From: CADCTQ01 sp963844325
GTDB taxonomy: Bacteria; Bacteroidota; Bacteroidia; Cytophagales; 172606-1
Assembly: GCA_963844325.1 (NCBI GenBank)
Contig: CAWJNV010000002.1
Span: forward strand, 7,378,001-7,442,000
Reading direction: 5' to 3'
DNA: 64,000 nt
The notes under the pieces were generated by a model. It saw only the letters and a list, made by a program, of their open reading frames with translations. It searched no databases and was not told where the DNA came from. Below are positions 8,341 through 21,884 of the stretch, in pieces (position 1 is the first letter of the stretch; every line of letters begins with the position of its first letter). Made by a program: the position numbers and the translations under genes.

Positions 8341-9849
8341 ATGAGTGTTCTCAAGAAACTTGCCGGGGAAACGGCCCTGTACGGGGTGAGCAGCATCCTG
8401 GGGCGGCTGCTCAACTACCTGCTGGTACCCCTGCACACGGCCGTATTCCGCGACCCCAGCGAGTTGGCGATTACCGTAAAGCTGTTCGCCTACGTAGCCT
8501 TTCTGAACGTGTTGTACACGTACGGCATGGAGACGGCCTTTTTCCGGTTTGCGGCCAAATCGGACCAGCCGGAGAAATACTACAACGTTGCCCTGACGGC
8601 CATCATCCTCACCAGTACGCTGTTTTCCCTGCTGATCATTGGCTTTGCCACCCCCATTGCGGGTTACCTCGGCTACCCCGGCACCGAAAACCTCATCATC
8701 TGGCTGGCGATCATCCTGGCCGTTGATGCCATCGTCGCCATTCCGTTTGCCAAGCTGCGGCTCGACAAGAAGCCCAAACAATTCGTGTTTGCCCGCATGG
8801 CGAACATTTTCATCAACGTCGGGCTCAATTTCTTCTTCCTGTGGTTCTGCCGGGGCGTGTACCGGGGCGAATTTCTCGCCGGGCTTCAACCCGCCGTGCG
8901 TGCTATTTATAATCCCGCCCTGGGCGTGGGCTACATTTTCCTGGCGAACCTGATTGCCAACCTGGCCCTGTTCCCTTTGCTGGGCCGCCTGTTTACCCGG
9001 TTCCGCTTCGTGCTGGACCGGCAGACGCTGTCGGCCATGTGGGGGTACGGCTACCCGATCCTGATCGTGGGGCTTGCCGGCACGGTCAACCTCATGTTCG
9101 ACCGGATCTTCCTCAGCCGCCTGTTGCCCGCCGGGTTCTATCCCGGCCGGACGGCGGAAGACGCGCTGGGCATATACGGGCAGTGTTACAAACTCTCCAT
9201 TTTCATGAGCCTTGCCATCCAGGCATTCCGGTACGCGGCCGAACCCTTCTTTTTTTCGCAGAGCGACAACAAAAATGCCCCCGGCGTTTTCGCGGACGTG
9301 ACCAAGTGGTTCATCATCGTGTGCGCCGTCATCTGGTTGGGCGTGAGCGTCAACCTGAGCTGGATCGGTCCCCTGTTTCTGCGGGAGAAGGTCTACTGGG
9401 AAGGCTTGTCCATCGTGCCCGTGCTGCTGCTGGCGAATTTGTTCCTGGGCGTGTACTACAACATTTCGGCCTGGTTCAAGCTGACCGACCGCACCCAGTA
9501 CGGCACGTACCTGACCTTCGCAGGCGCCGTCATCACCGTGGCGGGCAACGTGGCGCTGATTCCCGTGCTGGGCTACATGGGCTGCGCGATTGCCTTCCTG
9601 GCCTCCTGCGCCGTGATGACGGTGCTATGCTACGTACTCGGGCAGAAGTATTACCCGGTACCGTACCGCATCGGCTCGGCGGTGGGCTACATAGGCGGCG
9701 CCGGCGGGCTGATCCTGGCGGCTTCGCTGGTCGAAATTGATCAGCCCGTACTGCGTTTCGCCTTCCAGGCGGCGTTGTGCGGCGCGTTCCTGGCGGCCAT
9801 CGTGCTGATTGAGAAGCCCGCACTGCGCGCCCGGCGGGCGGTGAAGTAA
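8341..9849 (+). CDS. Lipopolysaccharide/polysaccharide flippase (MOP superfamily)
   Basis: Integral membrane protein of 502 residues with about 14 hydrophobic segments, belonging to the Wzx/RfbX/MurJ (MOP) superfamily that flips lipid-linked sugars across the inner membrane. The N-terminus LAGETALYGVSSILGRLLNYLLVPL is the usual first helix of the Bacteroidota group, with ETAFFRFA following. It opens a cluster (flippase, dut, nucleotidyltransferase, TPR, DUF4292, EnvC-like) whose order is common in Bacteroidota, which fits an envelope role. Whether the cargo is O-antigen, another glycan or lipid II is not decidable here. Confidence 0.87.
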   Translation: MSVLKKLAGETALYGVSSILGRLLNYLLVPLHTAVFRDPSELAITVKLFAYVAFLNVLYTYGMETAFFRFAAKSDQPEKYYNVALTAIILTSTLFSLLIIGFATPIAGYLGYPGTENLIIWLAIILAVDAIVAIPFAKLRLDKKPKQFVFARMANIFINVGLNFFFLWFCRGVYRGEFLAGLQPAVRAIYNPALGVGYIFLANLIANLALFPLLGRLFTRFRFVLDRQTLSAMWGYGYPILIVGLAGTVNLMFDRIFLSRLLPAGFYPGRTAEDALGIYGQCYKLSIFMSLAIQAFRYAAEPFFFSQSDNKNAPGVFADVTKWFIIVCAVIWLGVSVNLSWIGPLFLREKVYWEGLSIVPVLLLANLFLGVYYNISAWFKLTDRTQYGTYLTFAGAVITVAGNVALIPVLGYMGCAIAFLASCAVMTVLCYVLGQKYYPVPYRIGSAVGYIGGAGGLILAASLVEIDQPVLRFAFQAALCGAFLAAIVLIEKPALRARRAVK

Positions 9850-9859
9850 TGCGCCCGGC

Positions 9860-9954
9860 CAACCTCACCCCCAACCCCCTCTCCGGAAGAGAGGGGGCTT
9901 GCGAAGATCCTTTTTTCTCCCCTCTCTCCCGGAGAGGGGCCGGGGGTGAGGTTG
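9860..9954. repeat. REP-like inverted repeat pair, second locus
   Basis: CAACCTCACCCCCAACCCCCTCTCCGG from 9860 pairs with the reverse-complement arm CCGGAGAGGGGCCGGGGGTGAGGTTG ending at 9954. The core CTCACCCCC...CCCTCTCC is the one found at 5631-5820, but the outer bases differ. It separates the flippase gene from dut. Confidence 0.82.
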
Positions 9955-10010
9955 TACGCAGTATAAGATTAATCATTATTTTGCGGCAAGTCTTCCAACT
10001 CAACCACCCA

Positions 10011-10454
10011 ATGACGCCGGTTTCCGTAAAAGTCATCAATCGTTCCGCCAATTCCCTGCCGGAGTACCAGACCCCGCACGCGGCGGGCCTCGACCTGCGG
10101 GCCCACCTGGCCGGGGCGGTCACCCTGGAGCCCCTGCAACGGCAGCTCATCCCGACGGGTTTGTTCATTGAATTGCCGGAGGGCTACGAGGCGCAGGTGC
10201 GTCCGCGCAGCGGGCTGGCTTTCAAGCACGGGATTACCGTACTCAACAGCCCGGGCACGATCGACGCCGACTACCGGGGCGAAGTAATGGTGTTGCTGGT
10301 CAACCTGTCGGGGCAACCCTTCGTGGTGCAGCCCGGCGAACGCATTGCGCAGCTGGTGGTGGCCGCCTACCAGCGCATTTCCTGGGAGCCGGCCGGCGAA
10401 CTGAGCGAAACCACGCGGGGAACGGGCGGCTACGGCAGCACGGGCAAAGCGTAA
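10011..10454 (+). CDS. dut: dUTP diphosphatase
   Basis: Trimeric dUTPase, hydrolyses dUTP to dUMP and pyrophosphate, keeping uracil out of DNA. All five motifs are present: AAGLDLRA, RPRSGLA, the uracil-binding NSPGTIDADYRGE, GERIAQLVV, and the C-terminal RGTGGYGSTG loop. Start at ATG 10011 gives the usual 147 residues; upstream in-frame codons run through the REP-like repeat and are not coding. Confidence 0.95.
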   Translation: MTPVSVKVINRSANSLPEYQTPHAAGLDLRAHLAGAVTLEPLQRQLIPTGLFIELPEGYEAQVRPRSGLAFKHGITVLNSPGTIDADYRGEVMVLLVNLSGQPFVVQPGERIAQLVVAAYQRISWEPAGELSETTRGTGGYGSTGKA

Positions 10455-10524
10455 CGACAAAACATTGCCTTGTAAAAACCCAACGAATCACCAACCCAAC
10501 CACTTTTTAACAGAAAGACTCCTT

Positions 10525-11535
10525 ATGAAGATTATCGTACCGATGGCAGGCATGGGCAAACGCATGCGCCCCCACACCCTCACCGTACCCAAACCGCTGG
10601 TGCCCATTGCCGGCAAACCCATTGTGCAACGCCTGGTGGAAGACATTGCCAAGGTGTGCGGTGAACCCGTGGAACAAGTGGCTTTCATCATCGGCAACTT
10701 CGGGGAAGCCGTCGAGAAAAGCCTCGTCCGCATTGCCGAGTCCGTGGGTGCGAAAGGAACAATCCACTACCAGGACCAGCCGCTGGGCACGGCCCACGCC
10801 GTGATGTGCGCCAAGGAAGCCCTGGAGGGCAACGTAGTCGTGGCTTTTGCCGATACGCTTTTCAAAGCCGACTTTACCCTCGACGCCAGCCGCGACGGCA
10901 TCATCTGGGTGCAGAAGGTAGAAGACCCCCGGCCGTTCGGCGTGGTGAAACTCAACGAGCAGAACCAGATCACCGAGTTCGTGGAGAAGCCCGAGCACTT
11001 CATATCCGACCTGGCCATCATCGGCATTTACTACTTCAAGGACGGCGCCTACCTGCGGAGCGAACTGCAATACCTGCTCGACAACGACATCAAGGACAAG
11101 GGCGAATTCCAGCTCACCAACGCCCTGGAAAACATGAAAAACAAGGGCACTAAGTTCGTGCCGGGGCAGGTAACCGAGTGGCTCGACTGCGGCAACAAAG
11201 ACGCCACCGTGTTCACCAACCAGCGTTACCTCGAATACCTGGCCGAACGAAAGGAGAACCTGGTGGACGCTTCGGCGCAAATCGTAAATTCCGTGGTGGT
11301 ACAGCCGGTGTACCTGGGCAAGAACGTGAAGCTGCGCAATGCCGTAGTGGGCCCCCACGTATCGGTGGGAAGCGGCACCACGATTACCGATTCGGTGGTT
11401 AAAAACGCTATTATACAGGAGAATACTACGGTAAATAATGCCAACATCAGCAATTCGATGTTGGGCAATTTCGTTAAATTTGAAGGAAAGCCGTCTGACC
11501 TGAGCGTTGGCGATTACAACGTGATCCTATCCTAG
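10525..11535 (+). CDS. Sugar-phosphate nucleotidyltransferase with left-handed beta-helix tail
   Basis: Activates a sugar 1-phosphate to an NDP-sugar. The N-terminal nucleotidyltransferase signature is at residues 4-25 (PMAGMGKRMRPHTLTVPKPL), with QPLGTAHAV for base binding and FADTLF for the metal-binding Asp. The C-terminal 90 residues carry hexapeptide-like repeats (IVNSVVVQPVYLGKNVKLRN, VSVGSGTTITDSVV), a left-handed helix as in RmlA/GlmU relatives. Length 336. It lacks the acetyltransferase domain of GlmU, so it is more likely a glucose-1-phosphate thymidylyl/uridylyl-type enzyme feeding glycan synthesis. The ATG at 10525 is preceded by an A-rich stretch rather than a Shine-Dalgarno, as usual in this phylum. 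Confidence 0.87.
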   Translation: MKIIVPMAGMGKRMRPHTLTVPKPLVPIAGKPIVQRLVEDIAKVCGEPVEQVAFIIGNFGEAVEKSLVRIAESVGAKGTIHYQDQPLGTAHAVMCAKEALEGNVVVAFADTLFKADFTLDASRDGIIWVQKVEDPRPFGVVKLNEQNQITEFVEKPEHFISDLAIIGIYYFKDGAYLRSELQYLLDNDIKDKGEFQLTNALENMKNKGTKFVPGQVTEWLDCGNKDATVFTNQRYLEYLAERKENLVDASAQIVNSVVVQPVYLGKNVKLRNAVVGPHVSVGSGTTITDSVVKNAIIQENTTVNNANISNSMLGNFVKFEGKPSDLSVGDYNVILS

Positions 11536-11622
11536 GCGACAAAGCCGCTTGTCCGGTCCGTAATTTAAACTGCTTTTTCAACTTCGTGAACGACAGTTGA
11601 GTGATTATCCTCTGATACGCCC

Positions 11623-13362
11623 ATGAACCGTTGTGTGCTGAGCCGCTTTCTTTTCCTGGTGCTTGTGCTCTTGCTGGCCTTTTGGTCACCTGCTTTTGCC
11701 CAGAAGGGAAAGCGGCAAAGCCAGCGGGCGCAGGCTGCCCGGCAAAGTGACTTAAGCCAGGCCGAATACTACCTGACGGAGGGGATGAAGTTTTACATCC
11801 TGGATAATTACACCAAGGCCGTCGATTATTTCGGGAAGGCCCTGGAAGCCGACCCCGAGAATGCCGCGGCCAGCTACGCCACTGCCGAAGCCTACATCAA
11901 GATGAAACGGTACGGCGACGCCATTCCGTACGCCGAAAAGGCCCTGCGGTCGGATGCCACCAACCGGCACTACCACCATACGCTGGGGGAACTTTACGAA
12001 AAAGACCGCCGGCTGCCCCAAGCCCTCAAAATCTACCAGGACCTCATCAAGCTGGCCCCCGAAGACCCCAAGCCGTACCTGGACCTGGCCGCCATTTACT
12101 TACAGCAGGAAAAGTACGAGGACGCCGTCAAGACGTACGACCGCATTGAAAAGCTGATCGGCGTCAACGAAGAGGTAGTGATGCAAAAGCAGCAATTATA
12201 CCTGAAGCTCAACAAGGTGGATGCCGCCGTTGCCGAAGGCAAGAAGCTGGTGGAAGCCTTTCCGGGCGAAGCGCGTTACCTGATCTTCCTGGCCGAAATC
12301 TACAATTCCAACAAGCGTACCGACGAGGCCATTCCGCTCATTGAAAAAGCCCTGGCCAACGGGGCGGGCAATGCGCAGTTGCGCCTGGTGCTGTCGGACC
12401 TGTACCGCAACAAGGGGCTGGCGCAGAAGGCGGACCAGGAACTGGAAGCCGCCTTTGGCAACCCCGAGCTGTCGGCCGACATTAAAGTGCAGATCCTGGC
12501 CGACTACGTGAAGTCGCAGAAGGAGGAACAGAGCCGCAAAAACGCCCTCAAGCTGGCCGACCTCATCATCAAGTCGCACCCGCAGAACGCCAAGGCCCAC
12601 GCCGTGTACGGCGACCTGCTGGTGTTTTCCGACCAGAAACTCCAGGCCCGCAACCAGTACCTGACGGCCACCAAACTCGACAACTCCATCTTCGAAGCCT
12701 GGCAGCAACTGGTGCGCCTCGACGCCGAACTGGGGCACACCGACAGCCTGACCAAGCACGCCGAACAAGCCCTGGAGCTTTTCCCGAACCAGTCGGTGTT
12801 CTGGTACTTCAGCGGCTACGCCTACCTGGCGGGCAAAGACTACATGAAGGCCATTGATGCGTTGGAAGAAGGCCGCCGCCTGTCGGTGGGCAACCAGGAA
12901 CTGCTCAACGATTACAACGCCATGCTCGGTGATGCGTACAACGCCACGGGCGAATACGTGCAGTCGGATGCGGCGTACCAGGCGGTGCTGGAAAAAGACC
13001 CCGACAACGCGGCCGTGCTCAACAACTACAGCTACTTCCTGGCGCTGCGCGGCGAAAAGCTGGAGCAGGCCAAGCAAATGGCCGCCCGGCTCGTGGAGAA
13101 GCACCCCGAAAACCCAACTTACCTGGATACGTACGCCTGGGTGCTCTACACGATGAAGGATTACCAGCAGGCCCGCAAGTACCTGGAACAGGCGGCAGCG
13201 AAAGGGTCGGACAACGGTACCATCCTGGAACATTACGGCGACGTGCTGTACAAACTCGGGGAATCGGAGAAAGCACTGCAAGTGTGGCAGCAGGCAAAAC
13301 GAATCGGCCGGACCAGCGAAAAGCTTGATCAGAAGATTGCCCAGAAAAAACTGTATGAATAA
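11623..13362 (+). CDS. Secreted tetratricopeptide-repeat protein
   Basis: Signal peptide at residues 1-27 (a run of Leu/Val ending in AFAQ), followed by about 14 TPR motifs over residues 45-570; a typical one is YTKAVDYFGKALEADPENAAASYATAEAY. No enzyme domain. In this gene order (TPR, DUF4292 lipoprotein, EnvC-like) it probably acts as a periplasmic scaffold in envelope assembly; that is inferred from position. The stop overlaps the next start by eight bases, so translation is coupled. Confidence 0.87.
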   Translation: MNRCVLSRFLFLVLVLLLAFWSPAFAQKGKRQSQRAQAARQSDLSQAEYYLTEGMKFYILDNYTKAVDYFGKALEADPENAAASYATAEAYIKMKRYGDAIPYAEKALRSDATNRHYHHTLGELYEKDRRLPQALKIYQDLIKLAPEDPKPYLDLAAIYLQQEKYEDAVKTYDRIEKLIGVNEEVVMQKQQLYLKLNKVDAAVAEGKKLVEAFPGEARYLIFLAEIYNSNKRTDEAIPLIEKALANGAGNAQLRLVLSDLYRNKGLAQKADQELEAAFGNPELSADIKVQILADYVKSQKEEQSRKNALKLADLIIKSHPQNAKAHAVYGDLLVFSDQKLQARNQYLTATKLDNSIFEAWQQLVRLDAELGHTDSLTKHAEQALELFPNQSVFWYFSGYAYLAGKDYMKAIDALEEGRRLSVGNQELLNDYNAMLGDAYNATGEYVQSDAAYQAVLEKDPDNAAVLNNYSYFLALRGEKLEQAKQMAARLVEKHPENPTYLDTYAWVLYTMKDYQQARKYLEQAAAKGSDNGTILEHYGDVLYKLGESEKALQVWQQAKRIGRTSEKLDQKIAQKKLYE

Positions 13363-14128
13363 ACACCTTCTTCTCCCGGTCACCCTCCTTTTCGCCTTAC
13401 TACTCTCCTGCAAACGGCCGCCCGTTGCCAGTACCCCGCCGCCTCCCCCCAAGCCTGCCCGGGAACGGGTAGACGTGAAAAACCTCGAGTTCGCGTATTT
13501 CAAGTCCAAGTCCAAAATCACCTATACGGATGCGTCGAGCAGCCAGAGTGCTACCGTGGACATCCGCGTGAAGCGGGACAGCGTTATCTGGTTATCCATC
13601 AACAAAGTAGGCATTGAAGGGGCCCGCACGCTGATTACCCGGGATTCCATCTTCATCCTCGACCGGCTGAACAACGAATTGCTGGTATACGATTTTCCTA
13701 CCCTGAGCAAGCGGTTCAACTTTCCCGTCAGTTTCGATTTTCTGCAAGCGGCCATGCTGGGCAACACGACGGTCGAGGAAGAATCCGGGTACAAAGTATC
13801 GGTAATCAAGGAACCGACCTACTACATCCTGCGGCAGAACCAGGATTCGGTGACGGTGGACAACTACGTGGACAACAGTGACCAGAAGCTGAAACGCGTA
13901 TCGGTAGTGGAAAAATCTACCAATAATTCGCTTAACATTCAGTACGAAAGCTTTACCCCGCTCGAAAGCTTCCTTTTTCCGTTCAAAGGTTCGCTGACTT
14001 TGAATTACCAGCTGGCGGGCAACAATTACCACACAGCCATTCAAGTAGAACACCAGAAAGCAGAAATTTCGGACAAAGAATTAAAATTTCCATTTGCTGT
14101 TCCGCCTAAGTATGAGCGAAAACAATAA
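13355..14128 (+). CDS. DUF4292 lipoprotein
   Basis: Lipoprotein of 257 residues: signal MNKHLLLPVTLLFALLLSC with the lipobox Cys at residue 19 and a proline-rich linker after it. The rest matches DUF4292, a LolA/LolB-like fold family of Bacteroidota (RDSVIWLSINKVGIEGARTLIT is the characteristic stretch). A lipid- or lipoprotein-carrying role is suggested by fold relatives but not proven. Start at ATG 13355 chosen because it begins the lipoprotein signal; it overlaps the TPR gene's end. Its own stop overlaps the next start. Confidence 0.87.
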   Translation: MNKHLLLPVTLLFALLLSCKRPPVASTPPPPPKPARERVDVKNLEFAYFKSKSKITYTDASSSQSATVDIRVKRDSVIWLSINKVGIEGARTLITRDSIFILDRLNNELLVYDFPTLSKRFNFPVSFDFLQAAMLGNTTVEEESGYKVSVIKEPTYYILRQNQDSVTVDNYVDNSDQKLKRVSVVEKSTNNSLNIQYESFTPLESFLFPFKGSLTLNYQLAGNNYHTAIQVEHQKAEISDKELKFPFAVPPKYERKQ

Positions 14129-15341
14129 GCACCTCCCGAAAAGCCTGGCTCCCCAATGGTTCTCGTGCCTGTGGATTTGCCTTTTTTTCTTTTGTTCGCT
14201 TACTGCATACAGTCAAAAAAGCAAAGCGCAACTCGAAAGAGAGAAAAAGCAGAACCTCAAGAAAATAGCCGAGGCAAACCGCATTCTCAAGGAGACCACC
14301 AGTGAAAAAAGAGCCAGCCTGGGCCAGCTAACGGCCCTGACCGAACAGATTTCTTCCCGGGCGGAGCGGATTGCCGTAATTACCCGCGAAATCCGCACGC
14401 TTGAGGGCGAAGCCACCGAACTCTCCCAGATTGCCACCGCCATGGAGCAGGACATTGCCAACCTCCAGCGGGAATACGCGTCGATGGTGTACGCAACCTC
14501 CAAAGCAAACAATGGCTACGCCAGGATGGCCTACCTCTTCTCCGCCGATACTTTCAACAAGCTGGTGATGCGGTTTAAGTACCTCCAGCAGTACACGGAG
14601 GCCCGCAAGACGCAGGTGAAGCAGATACAGACCATCAAGGACGTGCTGCAGAAGCAGCAGGCGAAGCTGGGACAGAAAAAACAGGAGAAAGATTTGCTGC
14701 TGCAAGCGCAGATTCACGAGAACAGGACGCTGCTGGTGCTGAAAACCAAGCAGAGCGAAGTCATTGCCCGGCTGAGTGCCCGGGAGAAAGAATTGGAGGA
14801 AGAACTGGCGGAAAGTAACAAAGCGGTGGCCCGGGTAGATAAATTGGTTGCGGACCTGGTGGAAGAAGAACGGCGGGCCCGTTTGGCTGAGAACAACAGT
14901 GCCAACAACGCCGGCTCGGTAGCCATGTCCAGTTCGTTTGCCGGCAACAAATCGCGCCTGATCTGGCCGGTGGAAACCGGCTTTATTTCGAGTAGATTCG
15001 GGGAACAGCCCCACCCGGTCCTCAAAGGCATCAAAGTGAACAACCACGGGGTGGGTATCCAGACGAGTAAGGGTCAGGAAGTGCGGGCGGTGTATGACGG
15101 CGAGATTATGACCGTTGCAACCATACCCGGGTTGAACAAACTGGTAGCGGTACAGCACGGGGATTATACCACCGTGTACGCAAAATTAGGAAAAGTTGTG
15201 GTGAAGACGGGGCAGAAGATCAAAGCGAAGCAGATACTGGGCGAGGTGTACACGGATAAAGAAGGTACTACTGAATTGCAATTCCAGATTTGGAGGAACC
15301 AGGAAAAACTCGATCCCCAGGTTTGGCTGGCGGATAAATAG
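14112..15341 (+). CDS. EnvC-like murein hydrolase activator, degenerate LytM/M23 domain
   Basis: Periplasmic protein of 409 residues: signal peptide to about residue 35 (LTAYSQ), long coiled coil at about 36-270 (KAQLEREKKQNLKKIAEAN and later Glu/Lys heptads), then a C-terminal LytM/peptidase M23 domain (WPVETGFISSRFGEQPHPVLKG). The zinc site looks broken: the HxxxD stretch reads NNHGVGIQT, with Gly where the Asp ligand belongs, and YxHL reads YAKL. This matches EnvC/NlpD-type activators, which switch on cell-wall amidases without cutting themselves. The last of a translationally coupled trio; a terminator follows. Confidence 0.87.
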   Translation: MSENNKHLPKSLAPQWFSCLWICLFFFCSLTAYSQKSKAQLEREKKQNLKKIAEANRILKETTSEKRASLGQLTALTEQISSRAERIAVITREIRTLEGEATELSQIATAMEQDIANLQREYASMVYATSKANNGYARMAYLFSADTFNKLVMRFKYLQQYTEARKTQVKQIQTIKDVLQKQQAKLGQKKQEKDLLLQAQIHENRTLLVLKTKQSEVIARLSAREKELEEELAESNKAVARVDKLVADLVEEERRARLAENNSANNAGSVAMSSSFAGNKSRLIWPVETGFISSRFGEQPHPVLKGIKVNNHGVGIQTSKGQEVRAVYDGEIMTVATIPGLNKLVAVQHGDYTTVYAKLGKVVVKTGQKIKAKQILGEVYTDKEGTTELQFQIWRNQEKLDPQVWLADK

Positions 15342-15361
15342 AAAACCACGCTGGTAATGAT

Positions 15362-15407
15362 AAACGCCCAGGCTAGTCTTAGTCATCCTAGATTAGTCTG
15401 GGCGTTT
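15362..15407 (+). terminator. Intrinsic terminator after the EnvC-like gene
   Basis: AAACGCCCAG (15362-15371) pairs with CTGGGCGTTT (15398-15407), enclosing a CTAG-rich inner stem and followed by T-rich sequence. A second perfect hairpin, CTTTTGGGTTTC / GAAACCCAAAAG, lies at 15433-15457. I see nothing else between here and the rRNA operon's terminator. Confidence 0.75.
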
Positions 15408-15558
15408 TACTTTTATATTGGGAGCGTCAAACCTTTTGGGTTTCGGAAACCCAAAAGATGTTTCCGAAAGGATAGATCGACGGGTACAGCAAGTAACCAA
15501 AACGGACGGAGTGAATTTGTATAGAAATGCTTTCGGGTAGAAAAGTAGCAAAACGCAA

Positions 15559-15590
15559 AAAGCCCCACTGCGTTGGCAATGGGGCTTAGA
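15559..15590 (-). terminator. Intrinsic terminator of the rRNA operon
   Basis: On the minus strand, AAGCCCCATTGCC pairs across a short loop with a strand ending GTGGGGCTT, followed by TTTTGCGTTTTGC. It lies 15 bases past the 5S 3' end. Confidence 0.8.
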
Positions 15591-15604
15591 GGAATCAATA
15601 AGGG

Positions 15605-15713
15605 TTGGCGGGGACCTACTCTTCCACCGGTGAAGGCAGTACCATCGGCGCTGGGCGGCTTAACTACTCTGTTCGGAATGGGAAGAGGTGATCACGCCCG
15701 CAATACCCGCCAT
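15605..15713 (-). rRNA. rrf: 5S ribosomal RNA
   Basis: Read on the minus strand it starts TGGCGGGTATTGCGGGCG and contains CCGAACAGAGTAGTTAAGCC and the loop-E/helix-IV region GGTGGAAGAGTAGG. The terminal TGGCGGG pairs with CCCGCCA. Ends are good to a few bases. Confidence 0.93.
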
Positions 15714-15857
15714 TAGGCTCTTTAAAGTTCTTTTTGTGCTCCCGCTTGGCCTTGTAGTGTACTCCAAGGAGCGGCTACCGGCTAGCGAAAGCATCCTGAC
15801 AGGAAGAACAAAAATCGTAAGACTGGCCCGGTTGGCCTTTGAAAGTAAGTAAAAAGC

Positions 15858-18766
<2,909 letters not shown>

Positions 18767-18775
18767 TAAAGTCTT

Positions 18776-18817
18776 TTATCGGCAAGGAGAAGTCTTTAAA
18801 CGACTCCTTGCCGATAA
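18776..18817 (-). other. Perfect 14-bp stem just upstream of 23S (processing stem candidate)
   Basis: TTATCGGCAAGGAG (18776-18789) and CTCCTTGCCGATAA (18804-18817) are exact inverted repeats with a 14-base loop in the spacer immediately before 23S. It is a plausible RNase III or antitermination structure of the precursor. Confidence 0.5.
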
Positions 18818-19099
18818 GCTTACGTTTGATGGCCCTCCGACAGGTACTGTTGCATACCTGCCGGTGGCTCATTTACTTTCTCGGCTTAGTGCTTATTGCT
18901 TAATTGCTTAAGCTACAAGCAGCTAGCCTTACGATTTTTGTCTCTTCTGTCAAAGAACTTCCCCGCAAGCTACTGCTTGCGGATAGCGACCACGCTGAGC
19001 CTTCTGCCCAGTGCTGATCTGTTTGTTGTACTAACTATTAGTGATTGTACTATCAGTGATTGTACTTGGAGTGGCTGACCTCGCGTCAGTACTTTAGAG

Positions 19100-19173
19100 T
19101 GGAGAATAACGGATTCGAACCGTTGACCCCCTGCTTGCAAAGCAGGTGCTCTAGCCAGCTGAGCTAATTCCCC
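19100..19173 (-). tRNA. tRNA-Ala (TGC)
   Basis: Minus strand GGGGAATTAGCTCAGCTGG... with anticodon arm CTGCTTTGCAAGCAG (anticodon TGC), TTCGAATC T loop and acceptor pairing GGGGAAT/ATTCTCC. CCA is not encoded. It lies in the 16S-23S spacer. Confidence 0.96.
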
Positions 19174-19254
19174 TGATAATACTCGGATTACTACCCCTAA
19201 CGCCGACCACCACGATTGGGCAATCAGCCATTGGCCATTAGTAATTACCGGTAG

Positions 19255-19328
19255 TGGGCCTGCGTGGACTCGAACCACGGACCTCTACATTATCAGTGTA
19301 GCGCTCTAACCACCTGAGCTACAAGCCC
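19255..19328 (-). tRNA. tRNA-Ile (GAT)
   Basis: Minus strand GGGCTTGTAGCTCAGGTGG... with anticodon arm CTACACTGATAATGTAG (anticodon GAT), TTCGAGTC T loop and acceptor pairing GGGCTTG/CAGGCCC. It lies next to 16S, giving the common Ile-Ala spacer order. Confidence 0.96.
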
Positions 19329-19495
19329 GGTCCGCTTCACTCTCTCAATCTTTAAGGCTACCCTTGATCAGACCCAGTTCCCACCGGGTCTTTCTCTTTT
19401 GAGGTACCATTCTTTTAAGCAGCCGCAGAAAACAGCGTCCTCTTCACGAGTCGCGTGTGCTTGTGTAGACACAAGCACCCAAAAGAACCACTCCA

Positions 19496-21006
<1,511 letters not shown>

Positions 21007-21884
21007 TATACTCTGCTCACTAAGCAGACCACCCTCACGGGCAATCCCACTTAGCGATGCTTCCAGTTCAACTGGAAGACTTGGTTTGGTTGACCTTCTT
21101 TCTCAAGAAGGTCAGTGTCTGTCTGGCTCTTTTGGTCTTGACTTATGTTGATGCATCCCTTGCCTCACGGCGAGAACTGCATCTAGAGTCCGCTGTCTTC
21201 TGCGTATAGTAAGTTTTACTTACCGTTTCTGCTGCTCAAAGAACTTGTCTTGCCACTTCTTGGCAAGATGGTTGCTACTGCCGTAGCTTATTGTATAACT
21301 CCCAACCCCTCTTCCTGGTTCCCTTGCTTTTGTCTTTTTCTAAGAAATGCCTTCCTCTGCCCCACTGACTCTTTCTATGCTTTCCTCGGCTGTTTCCGTA
21401 AGGGATTGCAAACTTAAGAACCCTTACTCAATCTTCCAAATCTTTCGCTTACTTTTTTTTGCTTTTACTTTCCCGCTGCCTCTCCTACCCTTCATCTACT
21501 GCTTACTTCTCATTTTATCACCTTTATCCTACCACTTCCTGCTTCGTCCCTAAATTGCATTATCCTAAGACGGGCCCAACCACAGCTTCGGTACAAACGG
21601 GCAGCAAAGCTATAAAACCAACCACGAACCACCAAACGTTATTTAAAGAAAAATTTAGCCTTTTTTAATTGCAAACCGTTCATCCGGCAGGTTCGCCGGT
21701 GATGCGGTTTCTACCAATTCGTACCTCCCGTATTACTCCCATTTTACTCCCCGCGACTGTCCGCAACAATTCGTTAAAAAACCAACTTATTTATACTTCT
21801 TTATTTACAACAATATTAAAAATACGGTAATTCAACGGTCATCTTAGGGGGGTAACTTGCGGGTATATCCAAAACGTACCTGGT
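21007..21884. other. rRNA operon leader and upstream spacer, no gene seen
   Basis: About 400 bases from the predicted start near 21403 to 16S form the leader; it holds a CTTGCCA/TGGCAAG hairpin near 21247-21265. The rest, to 21884, is AT-rich and pyrimidine-rich spacer carrying upstream sequences for both divergent transcripts. Short open frames here have no recognisable homology. Confidence 0.6.
21409..21440 (-). promoter_or_regulatory. rRNA operon promoter
   Basis: On the minus strand TTTG (21440-21437), 20 bases, then TAAGTTTG (21416-21409): a near-perfect Bacteroidota TTTG-N20-TAnnTTTG promoter about 400 bases before 16S. Confidence 0.65.
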
